From positions 29,656,414-29,720,413 of the forward strand of contig CM055095.1 in the NCBI GenBank assembly GCA_029204225.1: DNA of 64,000 bases, given 5' to 3'. Under the pieces are notes generated by a model. It was not told where the DNA came from. It made no database searches and saw only the letters and a list, made by a program, of their open reading frames with translations. This stretch comes from Diphasiastrum complanatum (Eukaryota; Streptophyta; Lycopodiopsida; Lycopodiales; Lycopodiaceae). The position numbers and the translations under genes are program-made. Each line of letters opens with the position of its first letter. Positions within the stretch are counted from its first letter, which is position 1. Shown in pieces: positions 1 through 9,362 of the stretch.

Positions 1-480
1 TGATACCAGATGTCAGGACCCTAATTTGAAACTTCACTCAAAACTTAGCATATCCTGTGCACAGTGATCTGAAACTTCAATCCCTATTGATAGGGGCCTG
101 TACAAACATTAGAAAGCATGAAACATGGTGGAGCTGGCTGCCTTGTCTCCTCCCAACCTTTGCTGCATAGAATGTGATGAGGAATGCCTCTCTCTAGGCT
201 CACTTATGCACAATCCTCAAGCACCCCTAAACCCTGACCTTTCCTAGCATCGACACATTTTCAATTCCATGCACAGTTGACACTTGCCACTTGGTAGTAC
301 CCGGACACATAGGCAAGTGAGTAGGCTGACATGTGTCACTCATACACTAGACCGTGTCCCAGTGAGTGTGACAAGTGTCATGTTTGACCAGGCAACTCTG
401 ACACGTGTCACTCATTCACTGGACCAAGTGTCCTAGTGATGACACGTGTCCTGTTGACTAGTCAACTCTCCTACTTTTCA
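1..480 (-). repeat. Possible LTR edge with degenerate ACACGTGTCA-type repeats
   Basis: The first nine bases are the reverse complement of the TGGTATCA core of a tRNA-Met primer binding site, and next to them lies CTGACA/TGTCAG, a usual LTR terminus. This suggests a minus-strand LTR ending near base 11, with its internal region off the left edge. From about 265 to 475 there are several imperfect copies of a module built on GACACGTGTCA, CACTCATTCACTGGACC and AAGTGTCCTAGTG. The module is G-box-like (CACGTG), which is common in LTRs, but no other end of the LTR could be placed. From 480 to 860 nothing further is recognised. Confidence 0.3.
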
Positions 481-859
481 GGAGGTCAGTCTAGCCACTC
501 CTAATAAATGACCCAATACCCCATGCCCAAAGCTAAGCACGACTCTCTAAAGTCCAATGCCAACTAATTACAGGTTATTTACAATTTACTTACAAAGGTC
601 ACCACAGGCCGGTGACTTAGCCATTTCAGTAATTACAATAATTACAAAATGTACATCTGTCACTGAAAACCATAAATAATCAGGACAAGGAGTATAGGCT
701 CTAATAGATACTACTAAGGCGCCTTGTAGACGAGTACTTGTTGGAGAAACTTGATTAGTGTAACTGGTGGCCCAAGTGTTTTTTCAATTTCAAGACATTT
801 TTGATAGAAAAATATAGAAAATCATGTAAAACTTCATACATATGATGGCCAAAGGGATA

Positions 860-1937
860 TCAACAAGTAGCCATAAAGCACGTACTGACATGTGTTGTAG
901 ATGCCTTGAGCCGCATTGGAGAGGTTAATTAGTTACTCTTTGCTGAGATCCAATCCGATTTGTATCTTTATGTTCAAGATTTTTGCCAGACCGATATTTA
1001 TTCTGGTCATATTTGGCATAAGGTCCTGGTAAGAATTTTGGATCTAGTGATGAACTTGGAGGGCAGAACTCTAAGAATTTTCAAGATGGAAAAATACTTA
1101 TGGAATATTCCATTTGAATGGTTTGCTTTTGGGAACATGAAAAGTGTTCTCTAGACAAGGAAGACATTAGGGCCCAAATCATGCATGAAAATCATGATAA
1201 TGAAGTGTGGGTCATCCTAGCATACAAAGGGGACATAACTTGGTATACATTCTTTTTTATTGGCCAAAAATGGATAGCCATGTGGAGGAGCGTGTTAAAA
1301 AATTGTGAGCAATTATAGGTCAATAAAGTGGAAAGACTCAAGGTAGTAGGTTTGTTACATTCATAAAAAATCCTTGACAAAAAGTGGAAAAGTATTCCAA
1401 TGGATTTTGTGATTGGACTTCCTAGGAGCGAGAAGGGTCACAATGCCATTTGGTGAATATGTTAAACAAGCTAACCAAAATGGTGTAGTTTGTTCCTACC
1501 AAACGTACTATCTAGGCCTTTGAGCATGCTTAGCTTGTTGTGAAAAAATTGTTCAAAGCTGTATGGTTTGCCGAACAATATTGTCAATGATCGTGACTCT
1601 AAGCTCACTAGCAAGTATTGGCAATCTGTTTTCAAGGAATTGGATAAACTAATCATTTAGGATTCGATGGGTAGTAGACTAAATGTATCAATTAGTCCAT
1701 GGAAGATATGCTGAGAGCACATGTTTCTAGAAGACAATGAAATTGGGAAAAGTACCTCCCAATGTTTGAGTTTGAGTACAATAATGTGAAGCACTTTGCC
1801 ATTAGAATTAGTCCTTTATGTTGATGTATTACTTTCAACCTTATTTGCCAATATTTGTTGGACTCAGAGATCTCAAGGTACAAGGTGTAGTAGATTCCTT
1901 GCAAGATATGCAAGAAATGTTGTAGGTGGCTAAGGAT
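860..1937 (+). pseudogene. Decayed Ty3/gypsy pol (integrase region), left half
   Basis: The DNA aligns by eye with the better preserved gypsy integrase segment at 14.6-15.7 kb. Shared blocks include the GATGCC..GAG.CG.ATTGGAGAGGTTAAT stretch near 900, the AAAGTGGAAAGACTCAAGGTAGTAGG block near 1325 (integrase zinc-finger exit) and the GGAAGATATGCT.AGAGCA block near 1700 (after the catalytic core). Every frame has many stops and indels, so it is a relic. At base 1937 the homology stops inside the segment preceding the integrase C-terminal domain. It resumes at 6758 after the inserted hAT element, so the two halves were one element before that insertion. Confidence 0.8.
1930..1937. repeat. Target-site duplication of the hAT element, left copy
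   Basis: The octamer CTAAGGAT stands directly left of the hAT terminal inverted repeat and recurs at 6758-6765 directly right of the other end. Eight bases is the standard duplication length of the hAT superfamily. Removing the element and one copy restores homology to the related gypsy copy near 15,640 (GTGGCCAAAGAAAGCATTAA). Confidence 0.93.
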
Positions 1938-2010
1938 CATAGTTGCAGCGAATCGCGATTCGCTAGCTTTGCGATTCGGAATCGCGATTCGCTGCAGCGA
2001 ATCGTGAAAA
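1938..2010 (+). repeat. hAT left terminal inverted repeat and subterminal GCGATTC array
   Basis: The terminus CATAGTTGCAGCG is followed within 70 bases by at least five copies, in both orientations, of the core GCGAATCG/CGATTCGC, some arranged as the palindrome GAATCGCGATTC. Such arrays are known transposase-binding regions in Ac/Ds elements; that role here is inferred. Confidence 0.8.
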
Positions 2011-2322
2011 AAAAAAAACCAGAAACCTGATTTCGGGCCTCCTCCTCGCGGATAGAACCGCGCCAGCAGTGGAGGCAAATTTTTTTTCTGAGAGCTGTGG
2101 GCGTCCAATCTTCGCAAGTGAATAGTTGGCAGGCATCTACTCGGCGATACGGAGGTGGTGTGCACGGTGCCGGGTGGGTCTGAGCTTCGTGGAGAGCGAA
2201 ACGACCAATTTTTGATATTTGGTAAGTGTAGGCTTGATTTTTTGCAATTGTTGACATTGAGCTTTAGGCAACCAAATCGAGCGTAGTTTGGCTCTAGACC
2301 ACCTTTCTTCACGTCTACCATC

Positions 2323-5300
2323 ATGTACGGGCCCGATAGTGCATCACAGGGTTCTAGACAGGGACAGGTAGCAGGAGCAGCTACAGGCAGGCATGCAGGA
2401 GGGCTCACAAGCAGGCAGGCAGGGCCTACCATGGGTATTGGGCTCAGTACATCACGGGCAGGGCATGGTACAGCTGCAGGGCGTAGTACATCACGGGTTG
2501 GGCATGGTACAGGTGCAGTGCCTAGTACATCACGGGCAGAGCTTGGTATAGGTGCAGGGCCCAGTACATCAGGGCAGAGCATGGTACAGCTGCAGGGCCC
2601 AGTACATCACGGGCAGAGCATGGTTCAGGTGCAGGGCCTAGTACAACACCTTCAGTTCCATCCGCAGCAGCAGCAAGACCATCAGATGAGCATGTTGGTT
2701 CAGCAGCAGCGGGTGCTTCTCGACCCTCCTCCTCGGTAGCAGATGCACCACATGCTTCGGCAGATGTTGCCAGAGAGAGTGACACACCCACGGATCAGCC
2801 ATCTGTTGGGCATGCTAGACCACGAGCACCATATACACAGCAGAGAGGGGTTAGGCCCAAGCAGCAGACCCTTGATCAATGCGGCTGGCAGAGAGAGCAG
2901 CAGGCCCGTTGCACTCGACTGTGTGGCCAGTTCTTTTACGAGTGCGGCATTGCCTTTGTTGTTACTGACACTTGGGTGTTCAAGGAGTTCTGTGCACATA
3001 TGGCGGCCGTGGATGCTACATGGACACCTCCCAGGCGAGAGGCATTGCGAGGCAAGTTGCTTCGTCAGGAGGAGGAGACCATCACGCGGGAGTTGAGTTC
3101 CATTCGCTCAGCTTGGCAGCAGTAAGTAAATTGTCTTTATAATCTCTTTGCATGTGTTTAGGATTTACTGGTGCCGCAATTTTTGCATGTAGCTAATGGG
3201 TGTTTTGCGGCAGGTATGGATGCATTGGGATTGAATCTACTGTAAAATTTTGTCATGGTATTAGAGCCTAATCAAAAGTGAGCTTTGGTTTGATTTTCTC
3301 AAGCTTAGATCCTAGATTTGAGTAGTATTGGGTTTGCCCTTGCTACTAGATGCTAATCTAGTGATTGTACCTCCAAATTTGGTTTCATTTGAGTGAGAAT
3401 AGATCAAAGGAAACTTGTTTTGCTGAGTTATAGCTGCAGAAACCGAGATTGACCCATTTCCATTCAACCAAACCAAATTAGAAAGTCCTTATGAGTTGAA
3501 TCTTGGAGTACATGTCTCCTAGTAGAGATTTTCATAAGGATTTGAATGCCACCACTCTTTAGAAGTTTTGGATCAACCATTTGAGAGCTTAATTAGGTCA
3601 TTCTTAGGCTTGTTAAGGTCCTAAAATACACCTTTTAGGATATTGAGTGATGGATGGACCGACATTCGTCGGCGATCCGTCAATGTCTTGGTTTCGTGCC
3701 CGCTTGGCACAGTATTCCTACGTGGCGTGGATGCCACTCGAGGTGGTGACGCCATCACAGCCGATTTCATATGGGAGGTCATTAGAGATGTTATTGCTGA
3801 CATCGGGGTTGAGCACGTGGTTCAGGTTGTCACCGACAACACCTCGAACTGCAAGCAGATGGGTGAGATTATGATGAGGGAGCACCCCAGCATTGTGTGG
3901 ACACCCTGTGCTGCACATTGCATAGACTTGCTCATCCATGACCTGTGTGCGCTTCCATGGATCCGAGAGGTATAGTTTGTTCTATTTGCTATGCTTTCTT
4001 CCTTTGATGCTGCTAACCACGTCTCAACTACTGTCTAAACTTTTTTACTGGATGTTTGTGTTGCAGATCACTACTACGGCCATGCGCCTGGTCACTTTTG
4101 TCACCAGGAAGAGGCGTGTGTTGGCCCTGTTCCGCACCTTCTCCACCCTAAACCTGAAGAAGCCCGCACCCACACGCTTTGCGTTTTACTTCTTGGTGCT
4201 AGAGCGATTGGTGGTGGTGAAGGACGCATTGCGGCAGATAGTTTCCAGCGTGGCCATCCGGAACTTTACAGACCTCCCCCATTCGGCATTTTTCCAGTCC
4301 ACTGTGTACGACGACGAGTTCTGGAGAGCTGCTGAGGAGATTACTGGGATCTTTCTACCCATTTTCAGAGTGCTGCGCCTGGTAGACCGTGAGGGGTGCA
4401 CCCTCGGTCTCATTTACGAGTTCATGGACCGCATCGGCGAGGGGATTCTGTTATCAGCCTTGGACGAGCACATGTATGACTCTTTAGTGTCTAGTTTGTT
4501 GTTTCTCACTCAAGTCTGATGCGTTTCTTTTATGCTATGGTTTAGTGATTGTTGTAATTTGTTTGTTGCAGGAGGCGCAAGATCTCACGTATCTGGGAGG
4601 CCAGATGGGACTACTTCCACCGACCCATCCACGTCGTAGCCCACATGTACCCCTTGTGGCGCTCTACCCGAGAGAGGGACGATCCAGAGCTGCACCGGGG
4701 ATGGGTGGAGTACACGGAGCGCGTATGGCCCGGACCAGGTACGTGTGAGAAATCAGGTTGGTAGCAATGTTACTGCAGTATTGTACTCATTGGTAGTGGG
4801 TGAATTCGAGGGGTCTTACATGTGCCATGTTTTTCCTTTTGCCAACAGGTCCGATTCTGGCCAACATTGCAAGCCAGCTGCTCGCATTTGAGCGCTTCCA
4901 GTTTCCTTTCGATGGAGAGCAGAGTCGGTGGAGGGAGGATCAGCCGAGGCCCGTTACATGGTGGTGCATCCACGGGCGCAACACAGGTGACCTGAGGCGA
5001 TTGGCTGAGAGAGTCCCTGCACAGGACTGTTTAGCAGGAGCTTGCGAGCGGAATTGGAGCACCTGGGCCTTGTATCACACGCAGAAGAGGAACAGGTTGT
5101 CCATCGAGCAGTGTAGGCGGTTGGTGCTTGTGAACACCAACGACCATATGCTGAGGCGCACACAAGGGGAGGGTCAGATGCTCGAGGCGAGTCACATCAT
5201 CACCCCTTTTTTCTTGCTATGCTTTGATGAATTGATTTGCTTTCAAAATATGCAGTGAGTTGCACAATACCTGCCTGACAACAATGTATTGTTTTTGGTT

Positions 5301-6078
5301 GCAGGTGGACCTGACACTTGCTTGGTGGATTCGATAGCTGCTGCTCCTCGGGCACCACCCACACAGGAGGAGATGGATGATGAGATCCATAGAGAGTTCT
5401 ACAGACAGGCACAGGCTGACGCACGGGCTTTACGGCGGCAGAGGAGGACAGAGAGGCAGAGGGAGAGGGCTGAGGAGGGAGATGACGAGGGCTCGGAGGG
5501 TGGAGAGATGCTCGGGGCAGACTATGTGGAGGAGGAGGATTGGTTTGAGGGAGATACGGAGGAGGACGAGGAGATGTGGGCGGAGGCACAGGGGGATGAC
5601 CTGGCTGACCTGCTGGTGGACCTTGATGCAGAGACAGAGGAGGAACCAGCCATTCCTGCACGTAGGCCTAGGGGGAGACCTAGAGGTTCTGGGAGGGGGG
5701 GGGGGGTTGAGTACTCTTTTTGTAGACAGGAGTGGAGCATCACAGGCAGCCGTCGGCCAGGCATCATCACAGTGGGTAGGGCCATCCCAGGGCGTAGGGT
5801 CACAGCCACCTGACACACAGGCACGACGGAGTAGACACAGGGCTGGGGGCAGCCAGATGGGGGCCAGAGGAGGGGAGAGAGGCAGAGGCAGAGGTAGAGG
5901 CAGGGGGAGGGGGGTGGTCCAGAGCCAGGGCATGCAGCAGGGATCCAGAGCACGCAGCAGAGCCAGGGCCACACCACAGCATATGACTCCCTCCAGTTCC
6001 GATTCATCTGCAGACCCATGGGACCTGCAGTCCATAGATTCGGATGATTTATCCTACCATGACTCTGACGAGCCTTAG
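2323..6078 (+). CDS. hAT transposase (DUF659 + hAT C-terminal dimerisation), six exons, two frame breaks
   Basis: Proposed exons are 2323-3121, 3639-3969, 4067-4473, 4572-4738, 4849-5172 and 5305-6078. All introns are GT-AG, and phases are consistent across every join; together they encode about 930 residues. Exon 1 is a low-complexity Ala/Gly/Ser region ending in FFYECGIAF and the EALRGKLL block typical of hAT N-termini. Exon 2 carries DUF659 (ILSDGWTD, VVTDNTSNC, CAAHCIDLL). Exons 4-5 carry the dimerisation region, with WWCIHG and ERNWSTWALYHTQKRNRL. Exon 6 is an acidic then Arg/Gly-rich tail ending in SDEP. Frame breaks: one missing base in a 39-bp minisatellite unit near 2570, and a 12-G run at 5695-5706. 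The catalytic part itself has no stop. The enzyme is expected to excise and reinsert DNA in the nucleus. Confidence 0.88.
2430..2645 (+). repeat. 39-bp minisatellite coding a STSRAGHGT-type repeat
   Basis: About five to six imperfect 39-bp units built on GGCAGGGCATGGTACAGCTG plus CAGGGC.TAGTACATCACG give a 13-residue protein repeat (STSRAGHGTAAGR-like) in the transposase N-terminus. One unit near 2570 lacks a single base, which shifts the reading frame of everything downstream. Confidence 0.8.
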
Positions 6079-6247
6079 TTGTATAGTTTTCATTACGTTC
6101 ATGGAACATCATTGTACCCCTTTTTGGTGCAATGTGGCCCGATATTATATATTATGATGATCCTGTTCACAGCATTGTCGTGATTCAGTATTGTTCTTTG
6201 TGGTTTTAGTTCAGTAACTTCGGTTTTATGCTTTATGATTTATGGTT

Positions 6248-6249
<2 letters not shown>

Positions 6250-6308
<59 letters not shown>
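6250..6308 (+). repeat. (GA)n microsatellite in the hAT 3' region
   Basis: About 29 uninterrupted GA units lie 170 bases after the transposase stop. A shorter interrupted GA stretch follows at 6415-6450. Both are inside the transposon, so they move with it. Confidence 0.97.
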
Positions 6309-6310
<2 letters not shown>

Positions 6311-6664
6311 GGTTGTTTTGTCAAAAATTGTTTCATTTAAGGCTAAAGTTCAGAATGATTCAGCTAGGTTTTTGTTCAGCATGGTTTTAGTTCCGTTTGT
6401 TGTGAATCGTGATTAGAGAGAGAGATAGAGAGAGGGAGAATAAGAGAAAGGGAGATTCCTGCTATGTTCATTGGGAATGCCCCAATGTGTTCTCTGTTTT
6501 TTTATATGGGATGCAGCTTTAGCGTAAAGTTGTAAACCTAGGAGTTAATACACCTAAAAGGGACCATCCTGCACCTGAAACAGTCGGCAAACTACACCAT
6601 CATATTCCCCTCGATCAAAGCTTTCATCTAATACCCATATTGCACAAAAAAATTTCAAAAAAAA

Positions 6665-6757
6665 AAAAAAATCGATTCTACACGATTCTGGGAAAATCCC
6701 GAATCGCGAATCGGGATTGCGATTCTGATCGTGATTCTGAATTGCGCTACAACTATG
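6665..6757 (-). repeat. hAT right terminal inverted repeat and subterminal array
   Basis: GAATCGCGAATCGGG, GATTGCGATTCTG and GTGATTCTGAATTGCGC copies lead into the terminus, which is the inverted match of the left end over about 14 of the first 15 bases. The right target duplication CTAAGGAT follows at 6758-6765. Confidence 0.85.
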
Positions 6758-7273
6758 CTAAGGATAGAATAAAAACATCTCAAATTTTATGCTAAAAGAA
6801 GTTGTTACCTAGAATTTGAGGTCAAAAATTGATTGTAAATATTTCGTAGAATTCTAATGTACTAAGAATCGGTACATGCCATGAGTTATTTCCAAGATAT
6901 AGTGGTCCATACAAGATTGTAAAGAAAGTCAATAAGGTCATGTACCAGCAGATCTCTCCATAGGGGTAAGTGTGCATCTTCTATTCCATGTTAGTTGCTT
7001 GAAAGAATGACTAGGTGGAAAGGGCAGCTTTATTCCGTACGATGAAGTAGTTCAGTTCAAGGAGAGACCCTTTGTACCTACAGTGCCAGAGAAAGTTGTA
7101 GATGTGCAACAACATAAGCTTAGGAACTGTTTGTTTGGCTCATTGGAAAGGTAACTAAATGGCTCATTGGAAAGGTAAGTCAAATGATGAGGACACTTGA
7201 GAGAAGGAAGATGATCTAAGATTGAAATTCCTTGGATTCCTTCCTAAAGAAGGAAATTCTTAAGGTGGAGGGA
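6758..7273 (+). pseudogene. Decayed Ty3/gypsy pol, right half (integrase C-terminal part)
   Basis: This continues the relic interrupted at 1937. AGAATTTGAGGTC near 6810 matches the GAGAATTTGAGGTCGG block near 15,700. The CCAAGATATAGTGGTCC..AAGATTGTAAAG block near 6890 matches CCACGGTATAGCGGTCTT..AGGTTGTAAAG near 15,780, the SPRYSG(L/P) motif region. A purine-rich AAGGTGGAGGGAA stretch at about 7261-7273 looks like the polypurine tract. No frame is open for long. Confidence 0.72.
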
Positions 7274-7760
7274 ATGTTATGTACCCAATTAGGTTCATAA
7301 TGGCTAACTTGAAGTGATGACCTTGGATAAGAGATGGAAAGCTGGTATGGAGCTATCAATAGTTTTGGTGAGACTTGTCAATGTGCACAATTGCCATGTG
7401 TTTTTAACAAAGGAATCGTGATTACCTTGAACAAAGGAATCTGCTTGAACTGTATGTTTTCTTGGTTCTCCAATTCATGTTTATGCCGCTATTCATGTGC
7501 CATGGGATGTATGTAGCAAAGTTATGTCTGATATCTAGCATCCCTCAACGTATTATCAAGCATCCCTCAATGTATTATCAAGAAGAAAATATACCTTTTT
7601 TTTAATTTAAAAAAAGAAATGTTCCGACCGACGAGTACGTTCCGGCCCAAAAGGGTCAGAACGGGTTTCTAAGATATTATACACTAAAGTCTAGTGAGTA
7701 TATATATATGAAAATGTAAGCTTTTCTTGAGAGTTCCAACGATCTTTTTCAGAACTTTTG
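7274..7760 (+). mobile_element. Probable 3' LTR of the split gypsy relic
   Basis: TGTTATGTACCC directly follows the purine tract, as expected for an LTR start. The region ends somewhere before 7.8 kb; the right border is not certain because no second LTR copy is visible. It contains a TATATATATG stretch at about 7700 and no coding capacity. From 7760 to 7890 nothing is recognised. Confidence 0.45.
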
Positions 7761-7890
7761 AGGCTTGCAATAGTATTGGCTATGACTACGATTCAATGGA
7801 ACATATGGCCATATTGATTGTAACCGATAGCCTTTTGAATAAGCTATAAAAATGAATAAATGAAAAGCTATACGTTGTTCGTCAGAGCAG

Positions 7891-8101
7891 CTACACTTAT
7901 TTATCTGTTTGTCATTGCACATTGAAAATTTTGGATCCTTTATCTTTAAATCATACAATCAATTTATGAATATGGTACATAATGATAATGCGACAATAGC
8001 CAAGCTACTTCAATTAGTGCTTTACGATATTTTATCAAGGAGAAACTTTCCGTGGAAAAAGTGGGCTGATTCTGGAGCAGGGTGGTCTTACTGGGCTTAT
8101 G
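7891..8101 (+). CDS. Possible upstream exon of the O-fucosyltransferase-like gene
   Basis: An open stretch of 70 codons plus one base lies between a GCAG acceptor and a weak donor (G|GTCTTT). It would join the next exon (8230) in the correct phase, making a glycine codon at the junction. The peptide looks protein-like (for example LLQLVLYDILSRRNFPWKKW), but I cannot match it to a known domain. The donor is poor, and a 211-base open frame can occur by chance. Confidence 0.4.
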
Positions 8102-8229
8102 GTCTTTCTATGTTTATGGTTATGGTTGTTTCATAATTGGCAATGCTCGATCCTAGTCCTGTTGGTCCCTTTTCTCACTTTCAGTGGTACATAAATTTCC
8201 ATGGGCTTGCGATATTTGAGTTTTTCTAG

Positions 8230-8393
8230 GGACTCACTGTTCCAGCCATTCAGAAATCTTAGACTGGTGGTCTGCGCAGGTAATGCCAGCACTATGGTGT
8301 AGATTTGATCGAATGTGGTTTGGACATCCTGGAATTCTTCCAGGTACAAAAACGCAGCAGCCTTTCTTATGCCCAATGGACCACATTTTTGAG
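8230..8393 (+). CDS. O-fucosyltransferase-like gene, exon at 8.2 kb
   Basis: The acceptor is TTTTTCTAG and the donor is GAG|GTGAGA. It begins in phase 1 and codes 54 residues from THCSSHSE to MDHIFE. Just upstream the same frame meets a stop, which supports the acceptor choice. A continuous peptide across to the 20,517 exon (HIFE|VNNMLK) confirms the join. Confidence 0.85.
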
Positions 8394-9294
8394 GTGAGAA
8401 ATTGAAGCATTGTCTCCTTTTGCACTAGCAAGCAATGAAAAATAAAATAGATATCATTTTAAATCTCATACAGAAATTCATGACCCAGAACATGTTGTTT
8501 TGTGAGTATGATGTATGTTTTCTGCGATGGAGCCACATAAGTTGTTGCATTATAAAAAAGCGAGTTTGTCATTTTATTATCATACTCCTACATGAGCAGC
8601 TTCATTTCAGCTAAAAGTTTTGAAACTTGTAAAAGCTACACAACTTGGATAATTCATTAGTCTAAGATTCAATCATTGGACACTGTTGTCAGTGATGCTT
8701 CTTTACCGATGCTAAAAAAATCATAAATATTTTTCATCTGTAACTTGTAAGTCCAAGCAATATTTTCTACTCTCGTGACAATGCCACTGTTGCTGAATTC
8801 ATATAAACCTTCAATCAACCTGCATTCTTTGGTTTAGTTTAGTGTGCAAGTTAGATATTTAAATTTGAGGATGGAAGTGGTCCATGTGGTTGACTTTGTG
8901 TTTTAGTGCTATTCTTCATGTTGACCTGCTTGACCTTCACCATGAACATGCCTTTATGCATGACATGAGCACGGATGTTGCTACATGAAAGTGCGCCATG
9001 TATGATGAGTTGATGGCTTCGGTCTTTTTTGGTGAACCCATAAATTCACGTTTTTTCATTAAAGATTAATGTACTATCCTAGAATTAGCATTGATATATT
9101 CTTTTATCAACCAATTTAGGAAATTCTAGTATCTCCTTGGGTGCAAAGCGAACAAAAATGATAAGCGTTCAGGATGTCCAGAGTAGCTTAGCTTATCATA
9201 GCTTTAGTTATATATTAAATTTCTCCTTTGGAGAGCCTAAGATATTCATCCTCATTTTCATCCTCATTTCATAGTTTTGTGAGCTTATAAAGAG

Positions 9295-9362
<68 letters not shown>

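Larger units (their letters stand above)
1938..6757 (+). mobile_element. Complete hAT DNA transposon (4.82 kb), nested in a gypsy relic
   Basis: The ends are inverted repeats. The left end reads CATAGTTGCAGCGAATCG and the reverse complement of the right end reads CATAGTTGTAGCGCAATT. CTAAGGAT flanks both sides. Next to each end lie clustered GCGATTC/GAATCGC motifs, resembling the subterminal transposase-binding arrays of Ac-like elements. Inside is one plus-strand gene (2323-6078) with DUF659 and hAT dimerisation domains, followed by a (GA)n tract. The combination of TIRs, an 8-bp duplication and a transposase is diagnostic of hAT. The near-identical target duplication and intact splice sites suggest a fairly recent insertion. 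Two single-base frame breaks in the gene leave it unclear whether this copy can still move itself. Confidence 0.95.

Noticed and set aside
5430-6112. Minus-strand open frames of about 200 codons over the hAT last exon
   Set aside because: They are antisense to the acidic and Arg/Gly-rich transposase tail and arise from its composition.
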